64,000 bases of DNA from NCBI GenBank assembly GCA_020847735.1, contig JADLBL010000021.1:1-64000 (forward strand). Direction: 5' to 3'. Positions within the stretch are counted from its first letter, which is position 1. Each line of letters opens with the position of its first letter. Shown in pieces: positions 27,700 through 37,190 of this stretch. Below the pieces are notes generated by a model. That model was not told the origin of the DNA. It made no database searches and was given only the letters and a program-made list of their open reading frames with translations. A program made the translations under genes and the position numbers. Source of the stretch: Candidatus Eisenbacteria bacterium. Its GTDB lineage: Bacteria; Eisenbacteria; RBG-16-71-46.

Positions 27700-28214
27700 G
27701 CCGCGCTCCCGGGCTTGATGCGCACGAGCACCTGGCCCGCGCCGACGGCCGCCTTCTCGGCGACCAGCACCTCGGAGACGACGCCGTCCGCGTGAGCGGT
27801 CAGCTCGTTCTGCATCTTCATCGCCTCGAGCACGACCACGGCCTGGCCGGCGTGAACCGGATCGCCGGGCCGGACGCGAATCGCGACCACCGCGCCGGGC
27901 ATCGGCGCGGTGACGGTCTCGCCCGCGGTCTTCGCTCGCGCGGCGCCCTGCTGACTGAGCATCTTCTCGAGCGGATGCCGCGCCTCGACCGGCACCGTCT
28001 GGTTCTGCCAGGTGACGCGCAGGCCGCCCTCCTCCCCGACGACGCACACCTCGTACGAGCGGCCGTCCACCAGCAGCGACCAGACGCGGCCGTCGGGCAG
28101 GCGCACGAAATCCGCGTCGAGCTTGCGGCCCTCGACCTCGAGCACCAGGCGTTCGCCGAGCGTCGTGAACTCGACCTCGGCGTCGTGGCCGTCGAGCGTG
28201 ACCCAGACCTTCAT
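27696..28214 (-). CDS. Biotin carboxyl carrier subunit of acyl-CoA (propionyl-CoA) carboxylase
   Basis: 172 residues. The C-terminal biotinyl domain, about 100-170, carries EAMKM with Lys133 as the biotin site; [10 protein letters not shown] is the usual start of the domain. The N-terminal 90 residues form a beta-rich segment ([26 protein letters not shown]) like the linker domain of propionyl-CoA carboxylase alpha chains, here on a separate polypeptide. It receives carboxyl groups from the adjacent biotin carboxylase. It starts inside the stop of that gene (ATGA). The carboxyltransferase partner is not adjacent. Confidence 0.9.
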
Positions 28215-29725
28215 CGTCCGCCCCGCTCGCGGCCGCGCCACTTCCAGACCGACGAATCGCCCGAGCGGTTGCCCTCGCGGCGCACCACCGCGACGCGCTG
28301 GCGCTCCTCGTGCGCGTGCAGGGCCGCGGCGAGCAAGGCCACCTCGTTCATCTCCGGCCCCGCGTGCAGCACCGCGGGCGTGAAGTGCTCCTCGAGGAAG
28401 CGGGTTGACAGGCGCCCGGCCGCGAACTCGGGGTGGGCGCACAGCCACTTGTGGAACCCGACGTTGTGGCGCGGGCCGTCGAGCACGATCTCGCCGAGCG
28501 CGCGCAGCATGCGGCGCCGCGCCTCGTCGCGGTCGCGTCCCCAGGTGACGAGCTTGGCGAGCAGCGAATCGTAGAAGAGCGGAATGTCGTAGCCGCGATA
28601 AACGCCGCCGTCGGTGCGCACGCCGGGGCCCTGCGGAAAGCGCACGCGCTCGATGCGGCCCACGCTCGGCATGAAGTTGCGAGCCGGATCCTCGGCGATG
28701 ATGCGCGTCTCCATGGACCAGCCGCGCGGCGCGGGCGGTTCGTCTCCGAAGGAAAGCGGCAGGCCCTCGGCCACGCGGATCTGCTCGGCGACGAGGTCGA
28801 GGCCCGTGACCATCTCGGTGACGGGATGCTCGACCTGCAGGCGCGTGTTGACTTCGAGGAAGTAGAAGCGCCCCTGCTCGTCGAGGATGAACTCGACCGT
28901 GCCCGCCGACAGGTAGCCGACTTCCCTAGCGACCCGGCACGCGGCGGCGCCGAACTCGGCGCGCGTCTTCGCGTCGAACGCCGGGCTCGGCGTCTCCTCC
29001 AGCAGCTTCTGGTGACGGCGCTGGACCGAACACTCGCGCTCGCCGAGGAACACGACCCGACCGCCGGAGTCGGCGAGGATCTGCGCCTCGACGTGCCGCG
29101 GGCGCTCGATGAAGCGCTCGACGAACACGCGGTCGTCGCCGAAGGCGGCCTTCGCCTCTCCGCGCGTCAGCTCCCAGGCGGCGTCCAGTTCGGCGTCGCC
29201 GCGCACGACGCGCATGCCCTTGCCGCCGCCGCCGGCGGCGGCCTTGAGCATGAGCGGGTAGCCGATGCTCTTCGCGAAGGACTTCACCTCGGCCAGCGAG
29301 CCGACCGGTCCCGGCGAGCCTGGAATCACCGGCACGCCCGCGCGCACCGCTGCCTCGCGGGCCATGAGCTTGTCGCCGAGGGCGGCGATCGTCTTCGGGC
29401 TCGGCCCGAGGAAGGCGATGCCGGCGTCGGCGCAGGCCTGGGCGAACCCCGCGTTTTCGGCGAAGAACCCGTAGCCGGGATGGATCGCGTCGGCCTTCAC
29501 GCGCTTCGCCGTCTCGAGCACGCGCTCCAGGTTCAGGTAGCTCTCGCGCGAGGGGCCGGGCCCGACGGGGTAGGCCTCGTCGGCCATCAGCACGTGCAGC
29601 GCGGTGCGGTCGGGGTCGCTGAAGATCGCCAGCGAGCGGCGTTCCAGCTCGCGCAGCGTGCGAATGACGCGCACCGCGATCTCGCCGCGGTTGGCGATCA
29701 GCACGCGCTGGAGGCGCTTCGCCAT
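28211..29725 (-). CDS. Biotin carboxylase subunit of acetyl/propionyl-CoA carboxylase
   Basis: 504 residues, ATP-grasp enzyme that carboxylates biotin. The N-terminal domain is [20 protein letters not shown]. The glycine-rich ATP loop is [14 protein letters not shown]. The catalytic region has [34 protein letters not shown] and [10 protein letters not shown]. About 50 residues beyond the usual 450-residue core end in [13 protein letters not shown], a tail like that at the equivalent point of propionyl-CoA carboxylase alpha chains. This tail plus the mutase and epimerase downstream favour propionyl-CoA over acetyl-CoA. Four bases separate it from acpS. Confidence 0.92.
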   Translation of the reverse strand: MAKRLQRVLIANRGEIAVRVIRTLRELERRSLAIFSDPDRTALHVLMADEAYPVGPGPSRESYLNLERVLETAKRVKADAIHPGYGFFAENAGFAQACADAGIAFLGPSPKTIAALGDKLMAREAAVRAGVPVIPGSPGPVGSLAEVKSFAKSIGYPLMLKAAAGGGGKGMRVVRGDAELDAAWELTRGEAKAAFGDDRVFVERFIERPRHVEAQILADSGGRVVFLGERECSVQRRHQKLLEETPSPAFDAKTRAEFGAAACRVAREVGYLSAGTVEFILDEQGRFYFLEVNTRLQVEHPVTEMVTGLDLVAEQIRVAEGLPLSFGDEPPAPRGWSMETRIIAEDPARNFMPSVGRIERVRFPQGPGVRTDGGVYRGYDIPLFYDSLLAKLVTWGRDRDEARRRMLRALGEIVLDGPRHNVGFHKWLCAHPEFAAGRLSTRFLEEHFTPAVLHAGPEMNEVALLAAALHAHEERQRVAVVRREGNRSGDSSVWKWRGRERGGR

Positions 29726-29729
29726 CGCC

Positions 29730-30110
29730 TCAGCCCTCCAGCACCACGCAGGCGACCGCGAAGCCGCCGTCGTGCGAGAGCGTGAGGTGCGAGGCCGTCG
29801 CGCCCAGGGCGGTGAAGCGCTCGAGCGCGACACCCGAGAAGCGCAGCGTCGGCACCCGGCCGCCCGGCTGCACGACCTCGATCTGCGTCCAGCCGACGCC
29901 GCCCGCCATGCCCGTCCCGAGCGCCTTCGACGCCGCCTCCTTGGCCGCGAAGCGCGCCGCCAGGTGCGGCGCGGGGTCGGCGAAGTGCTTGCAGTACGCC
30001 TGCTCGCCGGGCGTGAACAGGCGCTTTTCCATCCGCTCGCCGAAGCGGCGGAGCGAGTCGGCGATGCGTTCCACCCTGCAGATGTCCACGCCGATGCCTC
30101 GCACGGCCAC
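29730..30110 (-). CDS. acpS: Holo-[acyl-carrier-protein] synthase
   Basis: 126 residues, the standard AcpS size. It transfers 4'-phosphopantetheine from CoA to ACP. Mg-binding Asp9 is in GVDICRVERI and Glu58 in ARFAAKEAASKALGTG. The C-terminal strand LTLSHDGGFAVACVVLE is typical. First gene of the minus-strand operon with the biotin carboxylase, BCCP, mutase and epimerase, an uncommon place for acpS. The 206-base gap to the divergent sigma-factor gene should hold the operon promoter. Confidence 0.93.
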   Translation of the reverse strand: MAVRGIGVDICRVERIADSLRRFGERMEKRLFTPGEQAYCKHFADPAPHLAARFAAKEAASKALGTGMAGGVGWTQIEVVQPGGRVPTLRFSGVALERFTALGATASHLTLSHDGGFAVACVVLEG

Positions 30111-30316
30111 GGGCCGCCTCCGGGTTGGTCCGAAATCAGATGCTCTCGGAGCCGTCGGACTCTACGCGGGCCGCCGCGCGGGGGTCAAAGCCCTCGCGGG
30201 TGCCGCAGGAGACGGACTACAGTCGGGTGTTCACCGGCCCGCACGCACGCGGCGGGGAACTCCGGCGGGAGTGGTTCGTCCATCCCCTCGAAAGGCGGGC
30301 ACGCGCTCTGGCCGAC

Positions 30317-30862
30317 ATGGACGAACAGGATCTGATCGCGCGTTTGCGGGCCCGCGACCTCGAGGCGCTGGGGGAGGTCTTCCGGCGCTACGGAGACTCC
30401 ATGACCACCCTCGCGGCCAGCATGCTGCGCAACCGCGCCGAAGCGGACGACGTCGTCGAGGACGCGCTGCTGCGCATCCACGCCGGCGCGGCCGCGTTCC
30501 GCGGCGAGCGGGGCCTGCGCACCTGGGTGCTGCGAATTACCGCCAACCTGTGCCGCGACCGGCTGCGCCGCCGCAAGTTCGTCGCGGGCACCGTTGAGGA
30601 TCTGGAGCCCGCCGGGCTCGGCTTCGACCCGGTCGAAGACTGGGATGGAGCGATGGATCAGCGCGTGCTGGCCCGCGAGCTCGAGCGCGCGATCGCCGCG
30701 CTGCCGGCCGACCAGCGCGAAGCCGTGGTGATGCGCCACCGCCTCGGACTTTCGCATTCCGAGATGGCCGAGGCGCTGGGAGTGCCCGAGGGCACGGTGA
30801 AGTCGCGGCTCTCGCGCGCGCTCGCCGTGCTCCGCCAGTCGCTGGAGGGTTTTCCCCGATGA
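30317..30862 (+). CDS. ECF-type RNA polymerase sigma factor
   Basis: 181 residues from ATG at 30317, the usual ECF length; upstream in-frame starts exist to 30125 but add unfamiliar sequence. Region 2 (EVFRRYGDSMTTLAASML, VVEDALLRIHAGAAAFRGER, LRTWVLRITANLCRDRLRRR) recognises the -10 element. Region 4 (IAALPADQREAVVMRHRLGL, SHSEMAEALGVPEGTVKSRL) recognises the -35. It heads a four-gene unit with a small membrane protein and two Spy-like proteins, all overlapping by four bases. ECF factors usually activate their own operon, so this one probably responds to envelope stress. Confidence 0.92.
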   Translation: MDEQDLIARLRARDLEALGEVFRRYGDSMTTLAASMLRNRAEADDVVEDALLRIHAGAAAFRGERGLRTWVLRITANLCRDRLRRRKFVAGTVEDLEPAGLGFDPVEDWDGAMDQRVLARELERAIAALPADQREAVVMRHRLGLSHSEMAEALGVPEGTVKSRLSRALAVLRQSLEGFPR

Positions 30863-31245
30863 CGAACGACGAACGACCCGACGAGGCCCGGCGCGAAGCG
30901 CGGCTCGCGAAGCTGATCGGCGCGACGCGCGCCAATTCCGACCCCGCGGTGCTCGCGCGCGCCTTCGCCCGTATCCGCGCGAGCGAGCGCACACCCGGCA
31001 TCGCCCTGTGGCTGGCGCGGCCGGTGGTGCTCGCGGGCGCGGGGGCGCTGTTCGTGGCGTGCCTGACGGGTACGTTCGTGATCTCACGCAGCGCGAGCGC
31101 CACCGCCGGAACGACCGAGACGAACCTGATCTCGACGCTGGTGGGCGAGGAGGATCTGGGCCTGCCGGTCGCGGCGGGCGACGTCCCCGCAGGCGGTGCG
31201 GCGAACAGCGGCGCACGCGGCGACAGCGGCGGGGTGTCCCGGTGA
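30859..31245 (+). CDS. Small single-pass membrane protein, probable anti-sigma regulator
   Basis: 128 residues starting in ATGA with the sigma stop. A charged cytoplasmic N-terminus of about 45 residues (DEARREARLAKLIGATRANS) precedes one transmembrane helix (about 54-76, PVVLAGAGALFVACLTGTFV) and a low-complexity Gly/Ser periplasmic tail. I see no HxxxCxxC zinc motif, so it is not a classical zinc anti-sigma factor. Position, size and topology are the only grounds for the regulatory guess. Confidence 0.6.
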   Translation: MTNDERPDEARREARLAKLIGATRANSDPAVLARAFARIRASERTPGIALWLARPVVLAGAGALFVACLTGTFVISRSASATAGTTETNLISTLVGEEDLGLPVAAGDVPAGGAANSGARGDSGGVSR

Positions 31246-31706
31246 ACCGGCCGGCCATCATCCTCGCGCTCGTCGCGACGTTCCTGATCGGCGGCTCGCT
31301 CGGGCTGGTTTCGGGCCTCCTGATGTCGTGGCGCTTCCACCGCGCACCGGCATGGCTCGAGGCAGGTCGCGCGCCCGGCATGCGCGGCCGCGGCGATTTC
31401 GGTGTGCCCGGCGGCGAACGCGGGCGGCGGGTGATACGCCGCACGCTGGTGATGCCGCGACTGCGCGAGGCGCTGGAGTTGACGGACGCGCAGGTCGCGC
31501 GGATCGAACCGCTGGTCGAGGAGGCGCACCGCTCGATGGGCGCGGCGCGCGACAGCCTGCGCGCACGCATCGAACGCATCCTGACGCCCGAACAGCGCGA
31601 TCGCTGGCGCCGGCTCGAGGCACGGCGGCGAAGTCACGAAGACTCACGAGGCTCGCGCGACCGCGAGATCCACACGCCACCACGCTCCGAAGGAGGCCAA
31701 CCATGA
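31242..31706 (+). CDS. Membrane-anchored Spy/CpxP-like (LTxxQ) protein
   Basis: 154 residues from a GTG that overlaps the previous stop. The N-terminal membrane anchor is about 4-28 (IILALVATFLIGGSLGLVSG). The periplasmic part has helical LTxxQ motifs: LELTDAQVARIEPLVEEA and ILTPEQRDRWRRLE. These are the marks of the CpxP/Spy/ZraP family of periplasmic chaperones and heavy-metal sensors. The second gene of this kind follows directly with an ATGA overlap. The C-terminus is rich in Arg, Ser and Glu. Confidence 0.72.
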   Translation: MNRPAIILALVATFLIGGSLGLVSGLLMSWRFHRAPAWLEAGRAPGMRGRGDFGVPGGERGRRVIRRTLVMPRLREALELTDAQVARIEPLVEEAHRSMGAARDSLRARIERILTPEQRDRWRRLEARRRSHEDSRGSRDREIHTPPRSEGGQP

Positions 31707-32350
31707 AAGATCAGGTGACCGCTTCGCTGCGCCTCGCGGCCGGGCTCGCGCTCGCGCTGGGCGCGTGCCTCACCGCCGCCGCGAACCCGGCGGCCGCGCA
31801 AGCCCGGGAGAAGATCGTACGCGTCGAGCGCAGGGACGGGGACGCGCCGGCCGAGGTGCGACGCGAGAGCCGCGACGACCTGGGTCTGCTCGCCTCGGAC
31901 CCGGGCGGGGCCCCGCGGCGCGTCGTGATCCGCGAACGCACGGATCGTCGCGGCATGGGCCGTGGAATGCGCATGCATCGAGGTGGAATCGGCGCCTTCG
32001 CGACGCTCGATTTGACCGAGGCGCAGCGCACGAAGCTGGCCGACCTCCGCGACCGCCAGCAGCGCAGGGCGATCCAGGCGCGCGCCGACCTGCAGATCGC
32101 GCGGCTCGACCTGAGGAAGCTCCTGCGCGCCGGGACGCCCAGCGGCCCCGCCATCAACTCACAGATCGACCGGATCTCGCGGATGCGCGCCGATCTGCAG
32201 AAGAGCCGCGTCGCGACGATGCTCGAAGCGAGGTCCGTGCTCACTCCCGGGCAACGGCAGCAACTGCGCGAACGCGGTGCGGGCGGCATGCGGGATGAGC
32301 GCTTGAGGTCGCAGGGCGAGCCGGGCGGAGGCGCACCGCGGTCGGACTGA
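31703..32350 (+). CDS. Secreted Spy/CpxP-like periplasmic protein
   Basis: 215 residues. AGGAGG at 31691-31696 precedes the ATG. The signal peptide is about 1-32 (ending PAAAQA). A basic linker with a Met/Arg/Gly stretch (RRGMGRGMRMHRGG) follows. The helical part, about 95-195, contains LDLTEAQRTKLADLRDRQ and SVLTPGQRQQLRERG, paired LTxxQ motifs of the CpxP/Spy family. Likely a soluble cradle-shaped chaperone or metal-binding protein under control of the ECF factor at the head of the operon. The last gene of the unit; a hairpin follows at 32391. Confidence 0.75.
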   Translation: MKDQVTASLRLAAGLALALGACLTAAANPAAAQAREKIVRVERRDGDAPAEVRRESRDDLGLLASDPGGAPRRVVIRERTDRRGMGRGMRMHRGGIGAFATLDLTEAQRTKLADLRDRQQRRAIQARADLQIARLDLRKLLRAGTPSGPAINSQIDRISRMRADLQKSRVATMLEARSVLTPGQRQQLRERGAGGMRDERLRSQGEPGGGAPRSD

Positions 32351-32759
32351 CCCGGCGGGCGTGGTCCGCGCGCGGCCGGACGGCGTGGAACGGCGCAGGG
32401 GCGAGGCGCCCCTGCGCCGATCGCGTCTGCTCGCGGCTCGTGTCCGGCCGGCGACGCGCATCCCGCACGGCGGGGCCGCGCGATTCGCGCTGGGGCCTTG
32501 CGCGCGGGCGCGCGGCGCTGCGCGCGTTGGCCCCGAGGCGGATTTCACGAAAGCACGATCCCGGATTGCACTGCGCCATTTCACCGCGTGCGTTCCGCGG
32601 CTTCGCAGTCCGCACGGCCGCTCCGGGCGTATTCGCTCAATCGGCGCGGTGGCGCGCTTCTTTCAGTGAGCTCGCGGTGCGATCGCGCGCGTGCGCGGTC
32701 CACCGGCGGCGGACCCTGCGTGGGGCAGGGCCCGTTCGCCCGGTGCCGGAGGCTGCGAG
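32351..32759. other. Intergenic region, 409 bases
   Basis: Between the Spy-like operon and the poly-proline exoprotein gene. Apart from the hairpin at 32391-32419 I see no coding or RNA signal. Around 32535-32670 the sequence is somewhat less GC-rich and is the probable promoter area of the downstream gene. Confidence 0.5.
32391..32419 (+). terminator. Terminator-like hairpin after the sigma/Spy operon
   Basis: Twelve-bp perfect stem (cggcgcaggggc / gcccctgcgccg) with a five-base loop, 40 bases after the last stop of the operon. No T-run follows. Confidence 0.5.
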
Positions 32760-33986
32760 ATGTCGATGCTCCGTTCGTCCCTGCAAGGTGCGCTGGTCCT
32801 GGCCGCGAGCGTCGCGCTCGCGAACGCCGCCGATGCGCAATGCGAGATCACGGGACGCACCGTGATCTGTCCCGACTCCAGCGTCACGCTGTGCGCGCCG
32901 GCCGGCGCCGGCTACATGTGGGTGGACGCGGAGGGCAACGTGCTCTCGCGCAACCAGTGCATCGTGGCGGTGATGCCCGACGTCTACCGCGTCTACACCT
33001 ACGACCCCGCTCGCGACGACTGGTGGGGGCCCTGCTCGTTCCAGGTGAGAGCAGCGCCACCCGAGTCGTGCATGGTCGCGCCGCCGCCGCCGCCGCCGCC
33101 GCCCCCGCCTCCCCCGCCTCCCCCGCCGCCTCCTCCGTCGCGTGACACCCTGGCCTGCCCGATGCCGGCGAGTTGGTGGACGCGCCAGTGCCGGCCCGGG
33201 GGCGCGAAGGGAGTCGAGCTGAGCTCCGAGGACCTTGCCGCGGTCGGAGAGTGCGTGGACGAGCGTTCCGCGAACTTCGGCTTCGCGGATCGCGCCGCCG
33301 GCTTCTGCGGCGTGCTCAACCGCGGCCAGAAGATGGACCTGCGCCAGCGCACGCAGCGTCAATACGCGGCGGTGCTCGCCAACCTGTGCGCGCGCGCGTC
33401 GGCTTCGTCGCGGCGCAGCGGCGCCGCCTTCGGGCTCGGCGCGGAGGCGGTCTTCCGCGCCTGCTCGCGCTCGACGACCGTCGGCGACTGGGCGCTCGCG
33501 ACCGAAACGGAACTGGCCCACCTGAGCGGCGCCTCGCTCAAGGACAAGGCCGTGCGCGCGGCCTACCGCCGCATCTTCGGCGAAGCGTGGGCGATCGGCC
33601 ATGGCGTCGGCCTGGCGCGCGCGTGCCCGCTGCCGCCGGAAACCGTGGAAGCCGAGGACCTCTCGGTGCTGGCCGCGCTCGGGCCCGACGCGGAGGATTT
33701 CGACGCCGCGCTCACGCCCGTGGCGATGCCGAATCCGTTCCACGGCTCGACCCGGCTCGCGTTCACCATCGCCGACGCCGCCGGCGCCGACGTGGAGATG
33801 GGCGTGTTCGACGTCGCCGGCCGCCGCGTGGCGTCGCTGGCCCGCGGCCGGCTCGGCGCCGGCGCGCACGTCGTCCAGTGGGACGGCCGCGGCCTCGACG
33901 GCGCGCGCGCCCGCGCCGGCATTTACTTCGTGCGCGGCCGCATCGGCCAGGCGGAAATCTCGACGAGCGTGATGAAGGTCGAATAG
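32760..33986 (+). CDS. Secreted protein with poly-proline linker and C-terminal FlgD-like sorting domain
   Basis: 408 residues; GGAGG lies seven bases before the ATG. The signal peptide is about 1-27 (ending ADA). A small cysteine-containing Ig/PKD-like domain follows (CEITGRTVICPDSSVTLCAP). Nineteen consecutive prolines occupy residues 108-126. An alpha-helical domain, about 130-310, contains six or more cysteines (ELSSEDLAAVGECVDERSAN). The C-terminal 90 residues start at MPNPFHGSTRL and form an Ig-like sorting domain with GIYFVRGRIGQ near the end. Same tail family as the giant protease and the 798-residue exoprotein. Function unknown. Confidence 0.83.
   Translation: MSMLRSSLQGALVLAASVALANAADAQCEITGRTVICPDSSVTLCAPAGAGYMWVDAEGNVLSRNQCIVAVMPDVYRVYTYDPARDDWWGPCSFQVRAAPPESCMVAPPPPPPPPPPPPPPPPPPPSRDTLACPMPASWWTRQCRPGGAKGVELSSEDLAAVGECVDERSANFGFADRAAGFCGVLNRGQKMDLRQRTQRQYAAVLANLCARASASSRRSGAAFGLGAEAVFRACSRSTTVGDWALATETELAHLSGASLKDKAVRAAYRRIFGEAWAIGHGVGLARACPLPPETVEAEDLSVLAALGPDAEDFDAALTPVAMPNPFHGSTRLAFTIADAAGADVEMGVFDVAGRRVASLARGRLGAGAHVVQWDGRGLDGARARAGIYFVRGRIGQAEISTSVMKVE
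33081..33137 (+). repeat. CCN triplet tract encoding 19 prolines
   Basis: A run of ccg, ccc and cct codons encoding residues 108-126 of the exoprotein. The first seven triplets are pure ccg. It acts as a rigid linker between domains and may vary in length. Confidence 0.9.
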
Positions 33987-35315
<1,329 letters not shown>

Positions 35316-35342
35316 GCCCCTTCCTCCTCAAGGAGAGAACCG

Positions 35343-35690
35343 ATGTTCCTCGTCACGGATGCATGGGCGCAGGCCCCGGGCGGTGCGGCGGCGGGCGGGC
35401 CGCTGGAGCAGTTCTTCAGCGGGCCGATGTCCACGATCGTCATGTTCGGACTGATGTTCGCCATCATGTACTTCATGCTGATCCGCCCGCAGAGCCAGGA
35501 GAAGAAGAAGCTCGAGAAGGCGATCGGCGAACTGCAGAAGGGCGACAAGGTGCTGACCACGAGCGGCATCGTCGCGACGGTCGTGTCCATAGACAAGAAC
35601 CGCGCGGTGCTCAAGATCAACGACGACGTCAAGGTCGAGTTCGTGCGCAGCGCGATCGCCCAGGTCCTCAAGCAGCCCGAGGTGAAGTGA
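35343..35690 (+). CDS. yajC: Preprotein translocase accessory subunit YajC
   Basis: 115 residues, with AAGGAGAG before the ATG. One membrane helix (about 29-48, STIVMFGLMFAIMYFMLIRP) runs straight into the signature RPQSQEKKK, followed by a small cytoplasmic domain (LQKGDKVLTTSGIVATVVSI). It belongs to the SecDF-YajC complex that helps the Sec channel. It sits 27 bases after tgt; secD and secF are not adjacent in this window. Confidence 0.95.
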   Translation: MFLVTDAWAQAPGGAAAGGPLEQFFSGPMSTIVMFGLMFAIMYFMLIRPQSQEKKKLEKAIGELQKGDKVLTTSGIVATVVSIDKNRAVLKINDDVKVEFVRSAIAQVLKQPEVK

Positions 35691-35691
35691 G

Positions 35692-36243
35692 GTGAGCGTC
35701 CGGCGCGTCGTCATCTACGGCGATCCGGTGCTGCGGCGGAAGGCCGGGGCGGTGACCTCGTTCGACGACACGCTGCGCGCGCTGGTGGCCGACCTGTTCG
35801 AGACCGCCCGCGCGTACAACGGCGTCGGCCTGGCCGCGAACCAGGTCGGCGTGCCGCAGCGCGTGTTCATCATTGACGTGCCGATCGGCGAGGGACTGCG
35901 CGACCGCTTCGCGGTCGTGAACCCGGTGATCGACCGGCGCGAAGGGAAGGAGTCGGGCGAGGAGGGCTGCCTGTCCATGCCGGGGTTGTACGAGGACGTG
36001 GTGCGCGCCGAACGCGTGCGCGTGCGCGGCTTCGACGAGCACGGCAAGCCCGTCGAGCGGGTCGTCGAGGGCTACCTGGCGCGCGCGGTGCAGCACGAGG
36101 CCGATCACCTCGACGGCGTGCTGTTCACGGACCGGCTCTCGCCGCTCAAGAAGCAGTTCCTGCGCCGCCAGCTCGACGAGCTGGCGCGCGGCGAGATCCC
36201 CGAGGGCTACCACCCCGGGGAGCGCTCCGAGGAGCGGCTCTGA
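35692..36243 (+). CDS. def: Peptide deformylase
   Basis: 183 residues from GTG. All three family motifs are intact: GVGLAANQVG (45-54), EEGCLSMPG with zinc ligand Cys93, and QHEADHLDG with His135, Glu136 and His139. It removes the formyl group from new proteins. The start lies one base after the yajC stop. It is coupled to fmt, the enzyme that adds the formyl group to initiator Met-tRNA. Confidence 0.96.
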   Translation: MSVRRVVIYGDPVLRRKAGAVTSFDDTLRALVADLFETARAYNGVGLAANQVGVPQRVFIIDVPIGEGLRDRFAVVNPVIDRREGKESGEEGCLSMPGLYEDVVRAERVRVRGFDEHGKPVERVVEGYLARAVQHEADHLDGVLFTDRLSPLKKQFLRRQLDELARGEIPEGYHPGERSEERL

Positions 36244-37190
36244 AGCCACGCGTCGTGTTCATGGGCACGCCCGAGTTCTCGGTGCCGTCGCTGCACGCCG
36301 TGGCGGAACGCTGCGAGGTGACGCTGGTCGTCACCCGGCCGGATCGCCCGAGCGGGCGCGGCCGCGCCGTGCGCGAGTCGGCGGTCTCCGAGGCGGCGCG
36401 CGGCCGCGGGCTGCCAGTCGTGAAGCCGCAGGACATGAAGGCCGCCCAGGTGCGGGAACGGCTCGCCGCCGAGCGCGCGGACGTGTTCGCGGTCACGGCC
36501 TTCGGCGCGATCCTGACCCGCGAGGTGCTGGCGTTGCCGCGCGCGGGCTGCGTGAACCTGCATGGTTCGGTGCTGCCCGATCTGCGCGGCGCGGCGCCGG
36601 TCCAGCGCGCACTGTGGGAGGGCCGCGAGCGGACGGGTGTGTGCACGCTGTTCATGGACGACGGCATTGACACGGGCGACGTCGTGCTGGTGAAGGACGC
36701 CGCGATCCACGACGACGACGACGCCGGCACGCTCGCGGCGCGGCTCGCCGCGCTCGGCGCGCCGCTGCTCGCCGAGACCTGCGTGCTCGCGCACGAGGGC
36801 CGGGCGCCGCGCGCGCCGCAGGATCGCGCCGCCGGCTCGTACGCGCGGAAGCTGAGGAAGTCCGACGGCGCGGTGGACTGGACGCTGCCGGCCCGCGTCT
36901 CCTGGAACCGTGCAAGGGCGGTGACGCCCTGGCCGGGCGCGACCGCGGGATTCGCCGGCCGTCGCGTGATTATCGTGTCGTCGCGCCCCGAAGCGGGCGC
37001 GGGCGGTGTCCCGGGGGAAGTGAGGGCCGTGGACCGCGAGGGTGTGGTGGTCGCCTGCGCCGAAGGCGCGTTGAGGTTGGTGAAGGTCAAGCCCGAGGGC
37101 CGCGGCGAGCAGCCGGCGGCGGAGTGGGCGCGCGGCGCGCGCCTCGAAGAGGGCATGCGGATGCAATCCGGGAAGGAGTTCCTGTCGTGA
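36240..37190 (+). CDS. fmt: Methionyl-tRNA formyltransferase, probable CTG start
   Basis: 316 residues if translation begins at CTG 36240, inside the def stop (CTGA), with GAGGAG five bases upstream. From this start the catalytic residues fall at Asn106, His108 (NLHGSVLP) and Asp144 (GIDTGDV), the same numbers as in E. coli Fmt, and the first strand reads LKPRVVFMGTPEF. The first conventional start, GTG at 36255, would delete five residues of that strand and has no ribosome-binding site. The loop usually SLLP-RWRGAAP is SVLPDLRGAAP. The enzyme formylates initiator Met-tRNA. Its stop overlaps the rsmB start (GTGA). Confidence 0.93.
   Translation: MKPRVVFMGTPEFSVPSLHAVAERCEVTLVVTRPDRPSGRGRAVRESAVSEAARGRGLPVVKPQDMKAAQVRERLAAERADVFAVTAFGAILTREVLALPRAGCVNLHGSVLPDLRGAAPVQRALWEGRERTGVCTLFMDDGIDTGDVVLVKDAAIHDDDDAGTLAARLAALGAPLLAETCVLAHEGRAPRAPQDRAAGSYARKLRKSDGAVDWTLPARVSWNRARAVTPWPGATAGFAGRRVIIVSSRPEAGAGGVPGEVRAVDREGVVVACAEGALRLVKVKPEGRGEQPAAEWARGARLEEGMRMQSGKEFLS

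Noticed and set aside
30125-30316. Longer N-terminus of the ECF sigma factor
   Set aside because: Adds 64 residues with no sigma-factor similarity; ATG at 30317 gives the normal size.
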